Origin: Nocardia donostiensis | GTDB lineage: Bacteria > Actinomycetota > Actinomycetes > Mycobacteriales > Mycobacteriaceae | Length of the DNA: 64,000 bases | Direction of reading: 5' to 3' | Assembly: GCF_002081715.1 (NCBI RefSeq) | Contig: NZ_MUKP01000008.1 | Location: forward strand, 115,420-179,419 | Shown: positions 36,137 to 45,333 of the stretch, piece after piece | Position numbering within the stretch: position 1 is the stretch's first letter | Layout: each line of letters starts with the position of its first letter | Translations under genes and position numbers: made by a program | Notes under the pieces: model-generated | What the model was told of the DNA's origin: nothing | The model's database searches: none | What the model saw: the letters and a program-made list of their open reading frames with translations, nothing else

Positions 36137-37024
36137 TCAGGAGAGCGTCCCATGGTCGCGGACAGTTTGAGCGAACGCGCGAATCAGTGAGGACTCTTTC
36201 GAGGCCTGCCATGCGAAGGCCCATTGGACCGGTGGGGCATCGAGCACCGGGAGGTAGACGAGGTTGGGCCAAGGGTAGAAGCGGGCTGCCTCGGCCGGGA
36301 CGGCGAGGGCGGCCCGGCCTGAGACGACCGCCTTGACCTGGTCGTCCCAACTGGAGACCGCCGGACCCCGCGAGATCGGGCGACCAGAGGGGGTACGAAA
36401 GGGCTGAAACGCTGTCTCCATCGCCGCAGGAACTGGCGACGTTGGGGTGACGAAGGCGAGATCGCCGTAGTCCTCCAAACAAACCGATACACGGTCGGCG
36501 TACGGGTGGGTCGCTGCCAGCATCAGCAGAATCGGCGAGGTGTGGGTGACGGGTCCGATGGTGAGGTCCGGTTCGTGGATGGGCAGCCACAGATGTGCCA
36601 CGTCGATCTCGCCCGAGCGGAGCAGGGCGAACGGAGCGACCGGGTTGATGTCACGGTGGTCGATGAGGATGTCCGGGAAGCGGGTTCGGAACTGCTCGAC
36701 GAGCTTGTCGACCATCCAGCCCTGCGGTCCCATGGTGCCCAATGTCAGGGTTGCGCCGGAATTCCGGGCGGTGGCCGTCACTGCCTCGATCCCGTTCACG
36801 ATCTGCCGGTAGCCAGCGTCGAGCTCGCGGTAGAGCTGCTGCCCAGCGGAGGTGAGGCGGACTTTGCGCGTGGTGCGTTCGAACAAGGTGGTGCCGATAC
36901 GTCGCTCTTGCTGCTTGATCGCCTGACTCACCCGAGCGGAGGTGATATGCAGCCGTTCGGCAGTGCGACCGAAGTGCAGCTCCTGCGCCAGCGTCAGGAA
37001 GATCTCGATATCCCGTAGCTCCAC
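36137..37024 (-). CDS. LysR-family transcriptional regulator
   Basis: 295 residues. HTH IEIFLTLAQELHFGRTAERL, HITSARVSQAIKQQERRIGT; substrate-binding domain from about 90, with FPDILIDHRDINPVAPFALL and a WDDQVKAVVSGRAALAVPAE segment. Start ATG 37024. It is divergent from the DoxX-like gene (133 bases), which it likely controls. Confidence 0.88.
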   Translation of the reverse strand: MELRDIEIFLTLAQELHFGRTAERLHITSARVSQAIKQQERRIGTTLFERTTRKVRLTSAGQQLYRELDAGYRQIVNGIEAVTATARNSGATLTLGTMGPQGWMVDKLVEQFRTRFPDILIDHRDINPVAPFALLRSGEIDVAHLWLPIHEPDLTIGPVTHTSPILLMLAATHPYADRVSVCLEDYGDLAFVTPTSPVPAAMETAFQPFRTPSGRPISRGPAVSSWDDQVKAVVSGRAALAVPAEAARFYPWPNLVYLPVLDAPPVQWAFAWQASKESSLIRAFAQTVRDHGTLS

Positions 37025-37156
37025 CCGTCCTCCACATTGTGAAGCTTCACGTTAACAGTGTGGTGCGGGAACGCTCCTTTTTCGATGCCTCCACGGCAAC
37101 GACACTGACAACAGCATCATCCACGTAAGCATTGCAAGTGAAGGGATCGAACTTCG

Positions 37157-37504
37157 ATGAACACCGCCTACCACATCGTCGCTGTCATCGCCGCGCTGTG
37201 GATCGGTTTCTCGGGATACTCGCTGTTCACCAAGCAGCAGTTCGTCGTCGAACCACTCCAGCAGTACGGTATCTCGCAGTCGTGGTGGAACTGGCTGGCT
37301 CTGGCCAAGTCCGCTGGCGCCCTCGGATTGGTCGTGGGTCTGTTCATCCCCGCGATCGGAGTCGCGGCCGCGGTGGGACTGATCCTCTACTTCCTCGGGG
37401 CCGCGGCTACCACAGTGCGGGCACACTCCTACAAGACCACAGTGTTCCCACTGTTGTACCTCGCACCGGCCGCGGCAACACTGACGCTGCAACTGGCCAA
37501 GTGA
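37157..37504 (+). CDS. DoxX-like membrane protein
   Basis: 115 residues with four hydrophobic helices (IVAVIAALWIGFSGYSLF; NWLALAKSAGALGLVVGLFI; GVAAAVGLILYFLGAAATTV; FPLLYLAPAAATLTLQL). The SAGALGL segment between helix 1 and 2 is typical of DoxX/DoxX_2. The role may concern quinone or thiol redox in the membrane. Divergent LysR gene suggests inducible expression. Confidence 0.78.
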   Translation: MNTAYHIVAVIAALWIGFSGYSLFTKQQFVVEPLQQYGISQSWWNWLALAKSAGALGLVVGLFIPAIGVAAAVGLILYFLGAAATTVRAHSYKTTVFPLLYLAPAAATLTLQLAK

Positions 37505-37970
37505 GAGCAGGAAGGGATTGCGCCATCGCCGACGGTGGCTCGTCTGATTGGCCGGGCCCTGCGGTTCCTCCGCCATTCACGACATCAATTGCCGCGTATC
37601 GCGCTGCCTGGATCGGCCGCGCCCGTGGGAACTCGCGACAGTCCATACACGCGGCCATCAATAGATCCCACGTTGATCTGCCCCGTATGCCGGGGCGTAA
37701 GCTCAAGCGCGAACTTCGCGCTTGGCGGCAAACGGCCTCGCCTGCGGCTACGCCCTATCCGCCCGATTTTCGGCGAGTACTACGGCGACCCCGGAACATC
37801 AATCCGATCACCTCGGTGCTCGAGCCGCAAAATCCGGGCGAGTGGAGGCCGCCGATGTCGGCCGGCCGAACGCGACCAGATGGTGCACGATCTCGCCAGC
37901 GCGGAGCAGCGGTTCAACTACCCGCGCTTGCGGCGCAGCCGTACCGTGAGCAGGCATAAAGCCAGCCGTA
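37505..37970. other. Decayed stretch
   Basis: No intact gene. A plus-strand frame (ending at 38089) holds ICPVCRG and RPAERDQMVHDLASAEQRF, the latter faintly like a DUF1707 start; it is broken. Positions about 37748-37790 resemble 35985-36030. Confidence 0.35.
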
Positions 37971-39803
37971 TTACCCACGTCCCTCTACTGCAAGAAACTC
38001 CTCTGGCATCATGGCTCCAGAGACAGCATCACACTGGCCGACAGCGCGTGGGTGTAGTGGTCCACTCCCCCTCCGGACACCAGTGCTAACCCCACAGGGG
38101 GTAGCACCAACTACTACGCGATGACGTAGATGTTGGTAGCGAACCTGAAGGCCCAGACTCTGGTAGAGCTGGGCCTTATCGGTTAGTTGACCTGCGGCAA
38201 GGACCGCCTTGATGTCGCCGAGCGACCCGATAAGTTTCCGGATTTCTGTCTCCGTGAGACGCTCGGGTTTGGGCAGAACGTTCAGCTCGGCTTGGGCGGC
38301 GGCCTTGTCCGCATGAGCGGCGTTCATCGCGGCGACCAGAGCTTGCGGATCAACCCCTGCTTCGATAGCGGCGAGATGACGCGCGAGGCGGGCATCGGCG
38401 TCAGCGGCTCGCCTTCTCAGCATCTCGCGATGAACCTCGCCTGTGTGGTCGTGCCCGGCCTCGAGCAACGCGGCTACGGTCGCTTCTCGGTGGTCGTGAT
38501 CGAACAGGCCTGTCAACCATCCATCCAGAGGAGCGATGACGAGGTCTTCGCGCAGGTTCACTGTGCGAGGATGATCCTGCAGCACCGCGCTGCCGGGCGC
38601 GATGGTTTTGGCTCGGCACCGGTAGTAGACGCTGTCGCGGACGATCTCGGCCTGCATCTTCCGGCCACACGCATCGCATCTGAGCAACCCACTCAACAAA
38701 TAGGTTCGGCAAGAACCTCGCCGCGTGCGTTCCAGCTTCGCCCGTGCCCGGTTGCTTGCCCCGGCTCGCCGACGCCGTTCCAACTGCGCTTCGGTAAAGG
38801 TCGCCACCGAGACGATGGCCGGGTGCGCCGGCCGCTTCGATCGGACGACCCGATCAGCGCGCGAGCGCCGGAACCGCACGATGTGACCAGCCGCGACATC
38901 GTCGGGGTCGAGCAACTCCTCGCATTTGCGCCACCGCCCGAACACCGCATACCCCGTATACCGGGGATTCTGCAGAATCGCCGCCACCGCGCTGGCTTGC
39001 CAACCGTCCCGGGAGCGATGTCGATTCTGCTCGGGCCGATACGCCGACGGACACGGAATGTTCTCCCGGTTCAACTCGATCGCGATCGCCTTGTCACCGC
39101 GACCAGCGAGGTAATCGCGGAAGATGCGCTGCACGACCGGAGCGGTCGCCGCATCAACAGCCAGAATGCGCAACCGCAGCCCGTCCGCTGCCCGGTTCGG
39201 GTTCGGGTGCGGTGGGCCGTCGACGACCACATACCCATACGGCGGCCGCCCACCTCGATGGCGGCCCTCGTTCAAGACCTGGGCGTCCATACTCGCCCTG
39301 GTCCGCTGCTGGACGTGCTGGCGTTCGGACTCACTCAGCCCGCCCAGCATGCTCATCATCATCGAGTGGGTGACGTTGCGCGAATCGAAACGCCCACCTA
39401 GTTCCGGTACCCACACCTGCACACCGTGCGCCTCGATCCGAGGCGCGATCAGGCTGAACTGGTTGCCGAACCAGCAGCGTGTTCCCTCCCCGACCACGAT
39501 CGCCGACCACCCCCGCGCCGGGTTCTTCAGATCGGCCAGCAGCCGCGCTCCGTGCTCGCGTCGATGCCACGGCACCGAGCGGGATTGCCCCACATCGAAA
39601 TAGCTCTCGACGATCGCTGCCTCACCCACGAACTTCTCGGCATTGCCCCGCTGCCACCGATACGAAGTCTCCGGATCCTGATTGTCCTCGGTCGAACACC
39701 GCCCATAGAACGCAAAGCGCTGGCCGGAGCTGACGTCCACATCTTCTGGTTCGAGGCCGAGGAGCTCATCCAGTACGGCCCACTCATTGGTCTCGGTCGA
39801 CAT
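37971..39803 (-). CDS. Large serine recombinase
   Basis: 610 residues from ATG 39803 (MSTETNEWAV). Resolvase domain: FAFYGRCSTEDNQDP (catalytic Ser, residue 37), SMMMSMLGGLSESERQHVQQ; recombinase domain GRPPYGYVVVDGPP, VAAILQNPRYTGYAVFGRWR; zinc ribbon LLSGLLRCDACGRKMQ with YYRC; coiled-coil region DADARLARHLAAIEAGVD. The last about 40 codons, from GVSTGVRRGSGPL on, are read through the att core at 38066-38080 and beyond, so the native C-terminus has probably been exchanged by integration. Confidence 0.87.
   Translation of the reverse strand: MSTETNEWAVLDELLGLEPEDVDVSSGQRFAFYGRCSTEDNQDPETSYRWQRGNAEKFVGEAAIVESYFDVGQSRSVPWHRREHGARLLADLKNPARGWSAIVVGEGTRCWFGNQFSLIAPRIEAHGVQVWVPELGGRFDSRNVTHSMMMSMLGGLSESERQHVQQRTRASMDAQVLNEGRHRGGRPPYGYVVVDGPPHPNPNRAADGLRLRILAVDAATAPVVQRIFRDYLAGRGDKAIAIELNRENIPCPSAYRPEQNRHRSRDGWQASAVAAILQNPRYTGYAVFGRWRKCEELLDPDDVAAGHIVRFRRSRADRVVRSKRPAHPAIVSVATFTEAQLERRRRAGASNRARAKLERTRRGSCRTYLLSGLLRCDACGRKMQAEIVRDSVYYRCRAKTIAPGSAVLQDHPRTVNLREDLVIAPLDGWLTGLFDHDHREATVAALLEAGHDHTGEVHREMLRRRAADADARLARHLAAIEAGVDPQALVAAMNAAHADKAAAQAELNVLPKPERLTETEIRKLIGSLGDIKAVLAAGQLTDKAQLYQSLGLQVRYQHLRHRVVVGATPCGVSTGVRRGSGPLHPRAVGQCDAVSGAMMPEEFLAVEGRG
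38066..38080 (+). repeat. Third att-like core
   Basis: TCCCCCTCCGGACAC, identical to 15 bases of the tRNA-Leu 3' end (20538-20552), lies in the 3' end of the serine recombinase gene. No tRNA structure surrounds it. Confidence 0.7.
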
Positions 39804-40596
39804 CGTCGGTCCTCTCTGCGGGGTGATCACGAGCATGACGGAGAAGTATGCGAAGCAGAACTCTGGCCGCAGCAGCGTTCAACTCCGGCAGAGCGTCCGG
39901 AAAAACAGCTGTGATCGGCTCCCCGAAGTCCCGCCGCCCGTTGTCAACACACATGACGAGGGGCACCGACCGCTGCCACACGGGCGTCCGGCAACACGAT
40001 CCCCCACCTGGAGCGAATTTCGCAAACACAAATCTGCTGCTCACGACCCTGGGCGGTTCGCTGAGCGCGGGTCACCGGTCCGGCCGCAACGACATCGCTT
40101 TCCTTCTCACCCGGCGTGAACAGGAGAAGTAACCGAACCGTGGCATCCGGTTCGGGCGTCTCGCACCGGCAGCCCGCCAGGGCTTGCTCGACACCAGATG
40201 AGAGTCGGCGTGACCTTGACAGGCTCATAGTGTCCAACTCCCGCCGATCGCGATACACGGCCCACCACCAGGCAAAACAGTGTTCCCGCTATACGCGAGG
40301 CCAGAGCCGAAGTTCTTCCGCGAAGTTGCTGTAGCGCTCGGCCGGCACGGCGGGCCGAACGAAAAGCAGCGGCCGGTGAGAGTGGGGCGGGGTGAATGGA
40401 AGAGGGACGACGGCATGGCTGCTCCAATGGCCCGTCGGCGATTCTCCCACCATCAATCAAAGCTCGAGTACAGCGTTTTCGCCACCCGCCTATAAGGGGC
40501 GGACTGCTTCAGGTCATGTTGGGGCTGTCGAGAGTCATCTCGTGGTTTGTGAACTCGACAGGGTTGCAGGGCGATTCTATGTTTCAATGCGCATAT
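39804..40596. other. Non-coding stretch, nothing recognised
   Basis: About 790 bases upstream of the serine recombinase. All frames look random; no strong hairpin or repeat seen. Confidence 0.4.
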
Positions 40597-40845
40597 CTAC
40601 GTATGAATAAATGATTGCCCTAGTGCACGCTGCTTCACCGAGGTGTGCGGGCGTGTCTGCTCTTTCGACGGAGAGCACACGGCCTGTATCACTGCATCGC
40701 AGTCCACGCACCGAAGTTTTCCGCTCGGCCACCTATGCTGCTGTGTCGGGATGTCCTCGGCGCGAATCCGTACCGGTGGGTCGGTGTCGATGCGCCGTGC
40801 CTCCGGCATCGACACCGTGGATCTGTGCTCTCGTTCGTCCCCCAT
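40597..40845 (-). CDS. Small putative zinc-ribbon protein
   Basis: 82 residues from ATG 40845 with decent codon bias. MGDEREHRSTVSMPEARRID, WPSGKLRCVDCDAVIQAVC and a basic tail. CVDC with a later Cys suggests half a zinc ribbon. CVDC also appears in the C-terminus of the divergent CoiA-like protein. No clear ribosome site; a longer start at 40932 is possible. Confidence 0.38.
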   Translation of the reverse strand: MGDEREHRSTVSMPEARRIDTDPPVRIRAEDIPTQQHRWPSGKLRCVDCDAVIQAVCSPSKEQTRPHTSVKQRALGQSFIHT

Positions 40846-41150
40846 CGACCAAGGGGGCCGTCCGACATCTCCAGTGGGTGAATATCGATTGATTGAGCTC
40901 GGAACGTGTTGTTTGACAGGCTTTCTCGACAAGACGATCAGTTCGCTCTACCGTGGAGTTACCGGCCGCACAGCACATGCTCAAACCTTTACACCTACTC
41001 GGCGTTACATGCCCACATTGATATGTCAGCCGTTCCAGGCTCCCCGAACTGAACTCAGCCGAACCCACGTCTTTCTCGAATAGAGCGGCCCGCCGTAGCC
41101 TTCCCGCGTTCGCCGGAGGGCTCACCGTCTATTCGACAAGGGGTGTCCGA

Positions 41151-42482
41151 GTGGGTTTCTCCGATCAACTCACGGTCGCGCTTGATCTCTCGTGCGGGCA
41201 GTACATTTGCGCGCCAACCGATCCCGCCGACCCGCACGTGCAAGAACTCAAGGGCAAGAGCCTCACCGGTGACAGGTCGCTGGTATGCGCGGCCTGTTTC
41301 ACCGAGTTCGGCGACGAAGTGCCCGTGGTGGTTCGCGCCCGCCTGGGCGGGCAGCACCGACCGCACTTCGCCCATCCACCCGGGCAGGCGCCAGCCGATG
41401 GCCGGCATCATCCTGAGACGCTGTGGCACTTGACCGGTAAGGCGGTGCTGGCCGAGTGGGCCCGCAGCCAACCGGGCGTGGTCGAGGCCGACACCGAGGT
41501 GTGGTTGCCCAACCGCGAACGCCGCGCCGATGTCCGCGTCGTTTTTGCCGATCGCCGCGAAGTCGCCCTCGAAATCCAGGGCGGGCCGATGACCGATACG
41601 GAATGGGTCCACCGGCACCGCGACTATCAACGCAACGGCATGGTCGACGTGTGGTTCTGGCATCCCGCCAACCACCCACACTGGGTCGCGCTCAGCGATC
41701 CCAACAGCCCTCAACAATTGTGGACCTTGAACCCCACCCAGCGTGCCGCCACCGTGATGGTCGGGGCCCCACACCGAAGCCTGTGGCCAGAACCGCCGAC
41801 CGAGCACGACATCACCCACCGCGTCCCGCACCTGCCGCCATGCCTCTACGACGAACTGGTCCCCCACCCGTGCCGTCTGGACGACCTCACCTTGACCCCG
41901 CGCGGCCTCGCGATCCCCACCCAGTTACAACGGTCATTGGCCGACGCGCTGCACCACGAACACGAACTCCTCCGAACACGTCGCCGGCAAAGGCTCGACC
42001 AGCGCAATCACACCACTCCATTGACCGCTCCGACGCACACACATCCCGTCCCGCCCGCCGCCGGGCCCACCTTGGTTGCGGTTGACACCGGCCCACGAGA
42101 ACCGACCGCCGATCCCCAGGCGCTCGCTCACCTGCTATGGATCCGGCTCCAGAACGAATTCATGACCATCGGCCATCGCCCGGTCTATACCGATGCTCCA
42201 CAGTTCCGGCGAGCCCGAACGATGCGGCAACCGATCACCTGCGTCGACTGCGGCCACACAGTCTCACCAGACACCACTCCCACCGAGATCCCGAGCTGCC
42301 CGCCATCCCAGCGCGTTAGATACCGACCACCAGCAACAACGCATCCACCGGCCTCTCCGCCATCCGACCCAGCAGCAACGAACGCCCTCCCTACTGCGTC
42401 AGCACGAACAGATGGTCAGGCCCCAACGCAGAGCGCCAAGCGCCACCGAGCTCCGAATCCTGACCAGCTGTGCCTGTTCTGA
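41151..42482 (+). CDS. CoiA-like nuclease-fold protein
   Basis: 443 residues from GTG 41151. An N-terminal region has VCAACFTEFGDEVPVVVRAR and HRPHFAHPPG, followed by ETLWHLTGKAVLAEWARSQP, VEADTEVWLPNRERRADVRV and EVALEIQGGPM, the CoiA pattern in which a PD-(D/E)XK-like nuclease follows a zinc-binding lead. WVHRHRDYQRNGMVDVWFW is the typical downstream motif. The C-terminus (about 370-443) has CVDCGHTVSPD and is Pro/Thr-rich. CoiA is a competence protein; related proteins also occur in mobile elements. Role here is unknown. Confidence 0.72.
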   Translation: MGFSDQLTVALDLSCGQYICAPTDPADPHVQELKGKSLTGDRSLVCAACFTEFGDEVPVVVRARLGGQHRPHFAHPPGQAPADGRHHPETLWHLTGKAVLAEWARSQPGVVEADTEVWLPNRERRADVRVVFADRREVALEIQGGPMTDTEWVHRHRDYQRNGMVDVWFWHPANHPHWVALSDPNSPQQLWTLNPTQRAATVMVGAPHRSLWPEPPTEHDITHRVPHLPPCLYDELVPHPCRLDDLTLTPRGLAIPTQLQRSLADALHHEHELLRTRRRQRLDQRNHTTPLTAPTHTHPVPPAAGPTLVAVDTGPREPTADPQALAHLLWIRLQNEFMTIGHRPVYTDAPQFRRARTMRQPITCVDCGHTVSPDTTPTEIPSCPPSQRVRYRPPATTHPPASPPSDPAATNALPTASARTDGQAPTQSAKRHRAPNPDQLCLF

Positions 42483-42671
42483 CGTGTGCTCAGGACGCCA
42501 GGCGGGTGTAGGCGGCGCATATGTCGAACCCAGCACTGGTGCCCGGCACAGCCAGCAGGACCGCACTCGTCAACGGCCGATACGACACCCACGTAGGAGA
42601 AGAACTGGCATATGTCGATTGGTCGCAAACGGACGGACCAACCGTGACCCCACCCGCCGCAAACAGCTCGG

Positions 42672-43135
42672 CTATGCAGTCAGGTCGAACTGAAACTTTC
42701 CGCGGCTCTCAGCCGCATCGATCTTCTTCGGCAAGGCATCGACCAACTCGACGGCGCCACCGAAGATCAACGCCAAATCCATACCGGACATGAAGATGAT
42801 GTTGGGGGTGTGAAGGCGACCAGCTCGCGAACCGGCCAATGACGTCATCGTCGAACCCGACTATCGACATACAGGCCCGCGTGCTGTCGAGCTCGCCATC
42901 GACCTCGAGTTTGACGTCGGCGAGCTGGGCGGCGGTGGGCTTTTCCTCCCCACTGTGCTTCCACGAGGTAGGTGAACCCGCGAAAGAAGAACAAGCCCTC
43001 GACCTGCTCATGGCCGTTCTGCCGTGACGGCTCGTAGTCGATGTCATTGGCCTGGAACAGGCCCGCAACAGCTCTCAGGAGCGTGTCCGCGTGCCTGAAG
43101 TCCGGCACCGATGACACCATCATCAGCATATGCAC
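42672..43135 (-). pseudogene. Restriction-endonuclease-like protein, two frameshifts
   Basis: Three frames in order read HEQVEGLFFFRGFTYLVEAQ, then AQLADVKLEVDGELDSTRAC, MSIVGFDDDVIGRFAS, then HTPNIIFMSGMDLALIFGGA and VELVDALPKKIDAAESRGKF. This order fits Mrr-like endonuclease-fold proteins (YLVEAKW, then ...VSVxGF...). The usual ExK is ExQ. It is a relic. Confidence 0.5.
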
Positions 43136-43226
43136 CCCGTCGCATCGCCGGCCGCTGCGGCAGGGAGCGGACCAGCTGCCAGCCGGCCGCGTACCCGAGA
43201 TCCCAGGCTCGATCCTTTATGGTCAT
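43136..43226 (-). pseudogene. Possible N-terminal fragment of a PIM acyltransferase
   Basis: MTIKDRAWDLGYAAGWQLVR followed by SLPQRPAM resembles the first 30 residues of mycobacterial phosphatidylinositol mannoside acyltransferase. It is cut off at about 43140 and fused to the nuclease relic. A short match, so uncertain. Confidence 0.3.
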
Positions 43227-43322
43227 TGGTTACCGTCGGCCGATAACGTCATAGCTCTAGTTTGCCGCGGCCGCAGGGATGCATGCAGCAGCTGGGTGTG
43301 TTCGCTCAAACGCGTGTCCTGT

Positions 43323-43706
43323 TCAGCGTGGGGCGGTGGTCGTGCCGGTGGCCTGATGGCCTCCGAATGGGTGCCGCCATGAGCGGGGGCTGTCGGCAGT
43401 TGTCGTGACAGTGCGGATATTGTCCGGCCCTGCGGTGGTCTCGCGGGTTCGCTTCAGTTCACGGCGGGCGAGACGGCCGCGGCGTGAGGTCCGTCGTGCA
43501 CTGGCGAGCAGCACGCCGAGCCCGGCCGCGGCGACCGCGCCGACGATGATGCCGTAGAGGAACAATGTTCCGGTCGATCCGGTGACGTGGTATCCGAACA
43601 CGGAGAAGTTGTCGGTCAGCGTGTGCGTGGTCCCGGCGTTGCCGAGCACCCCGGCCACCGCGATGATCACCGCGGCGAGCAGAACGACGAGCCCAAAGAT
43701 GATCAT
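43323..43706 (-). CDS. Small membrane protein
   Basis: 127 residues: helix 1 IIFGLVVLLAAVIIAVAGVL, a polar loop with FSVFGYHVTGSTGTLFL, helix 2 YGIIVGAVAAAGLGVLLAS, then a basic cytoplasmic tail (RRTSRRGRLARRELKRTRET). Similar small proteins occur widely in actinomycetes without known function. ATG 43706 follows TAGGAGGCGTC. Confidence 0.65.
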   Translation of the reverse strand: MIIFGLVVLLAAVIIAVAGVLGNAGTTHTLTDNFSVFGYHVTGSTGTLFLYGIIVGAVAAAGLGVLLASARRTSRRGRLARRELKRTRETTAGPDNIRTVTTTADSPRSWRHPFGGHQATGTTTAPR

Positions 43707-43981
43707 GACGCCTCCTAAGCCTGGAGTAGTGCCTACCTCCCCCAGTCAACGCCGGGTTCATGCACGGTGTCCAGGACCGACGGGCCGACACCCACGGAGA
43801 GGTTCCTGCGACGCTTCGAACGTCGGCGCGGACGTAGGCCCGCTATCGGCCCGGTGTCCGCCGCGCGGACGCAGGTAGGATAAGAAATGCCGGGGGATTT
43901 TCGTACGAGACGAGCCGTAGCCTCGTTGTCGCCCGGCCAATGCACAGGGCCCGCCACGCGGGCCCGGTCAGGAGCGTCGTG

Positions 43982-44548
43982 ATGACGCCACAACACGAGC
44001 CGATCCTGCTGGACCGCTCTGCACGCTTTTCCCTCCGTGACCGACTACCCCTATCACACCGGTTACCGACACCGCGCCGCTCCCGTCCCGGGGCAGTCGG
44101 CGGGGCCTGGTGGCCCCACACGAACAACTTGGTCGCCGAAATGGCCGACCTGCAGACGCTACTGGGCAGCCGAGCCGGCAGCGTCGGCCGCATCATGTAC
44201 AACCTGGACACCTGGCAGCCGGCCCCTAGGCACACAATGCTCGGCGGGCAGTCGGTTCGCCTGGACGGATACCGGCACCTGCCCGCCCACACGCTCTGTG
44301 TCCTGGGCCTCGACCGCACCCGCCTCGTCCTCCTGGTTATCCCGGCGGCTACTGCTACCGACACCGCGCAGGCGTTGCTGTCGGCCGCATCCCGGCTGGA
44401 CAACGAACTCACTGCCGGCGAACTCGTGGCCGCCGACACTCGGCACCGTCTCGAACGCAACCAGAACGCCGCGTTACACCGCTGGGACGACGAAGGCGGG
44501 CACCTCGCACCAGTCAACCCGGCAGACCGGCGCAGTTCCATCCCGTGA
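43982..44548 (+). CDS. DUF5994-like protein 1
   Basis: 188 residues from ATG 43982 (GTG one codon earlier also possible). Key motifs: GAVGGAWWPHTNNLVAEMAD, SVGRIMYNLDTWQPAPRHTM, RLDGYRHLPAHTLCVLGLDR. These match DUF5994 proteins of actinomycetes, whose role is unknown. It is followed 26 bases later by a paralogue, so the pair forms an operon. Confidence 0.7.
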   Translation: MTPQHEPILLDRSARFSLRDRLPLSHRLPTPRRSRPGAVGGAWWPHTNNLVAEMADLQTLLGSRAGSVGRIMYNLDTWQPAPRHTMLGGQSVRLDGYRHLPAHTLCVLGLDRTRLVLLVIPAATATDTAQALLSAASRLDNELTAGELVAADTRHRLERNQNAALHRWDDEGGHLAPVNPADRRSSIP

Positions 44549-44574
44549 TCCCCGACCCTTACTGGAGGCCGGAT

Positions 44575-45054
44575 ATGGCACAGAACCCGCCCCCGAACAG
44601 CAGCGATGCTGCCGCAGACCGCGGCCTCGGCCGATTCCAGGCCACTGCCGGTGGAGGGCAACCGTTCGACACCCCGACCCGCACACCGCGGCTGCTGCTG
44701 CGCGACCGGGACGAGGAATCCGGCGTCGTCGACGGCGCCTGGTGGCCCAGGACAGACAATCTCACCACCGAACTGCACGACTTGGTCACCGCTCTCACCC
44801 CGCGACTGGGCGCGACCGCCCGCATCAGCTTCGACTGGAATGCGCTGAGTCTGTCCCAACGCCGCATCGACGCCCCCGACGGAATACAGGTCACCGGGCC
44901 GCTCCCAGACCAGCCACCCCACGTGATGTATGCCTTCGGCCCGCACGAACAGCGTCTCCGCTTGCTAGTTATCGACCCCGCCACGAACGCAGACCTCGCC
45001 CAGGCGCAGATGCGCAACGCCGTCAGCGCCACTACAGACCGGCCGCAATCATGA
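44575..45054 (+). CDS. DUF5994-like protein 2
   Basis: 159 residues from ATG 44575 behind GGAGG. VVDGAWWPRTDNLTTELHDL, ATARISFDWNALSLSQRRID, GPLPDQPPHVMYAFGP. Same order of motifs as the preceding gene, indicating tandem duplication and divergence. Confidence 0.7.
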   Translation: MAQNPPPNSSDAAADRGLGRFQATAGGGQPFDTPTRTPRLLLRDRDEESGVVDGAWWPRTDNLTTELHDLVTALTPRLGATARISFDWNALSLSQRRIDAPDGIQVTGPLPDQPPHVMYAFGPHEQRLRLLVIDPATNADLAQAQMRNAVSATTDRPQS

Positions 45055-45333
45055 CCCGTTGGATGGGCGCCCCCAGGCGGAAGTGATTCCGACCACCTGG
45101 TACCGCCACATCCACTGGTCGGGCCATGGAGCCATCGAAGCCGACACTGGGATCGGTAGGGGTTCGCTGTCGGCCGACCACAGCATGTGCAAGGCCTTGA
45201 AAGTTCGCCTAACGCATTTCCCTGGTCAGTTGAGTGTCAGCGGGATGCTGGGGGCGACCTGTCGGCGTCTTGCCGACGCGAGTTCGCCGCGCCTGTGCCC
45301 TTCGAGTTGGACGTGGCAGCGTGGCCCGTTTGG

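Noticed and set aside
38040..38100. Second tRNA-Leu at the third att core
   Set aside because: Only 15 bases of the tRNA 3' end are present; no anticodon or D-arm.
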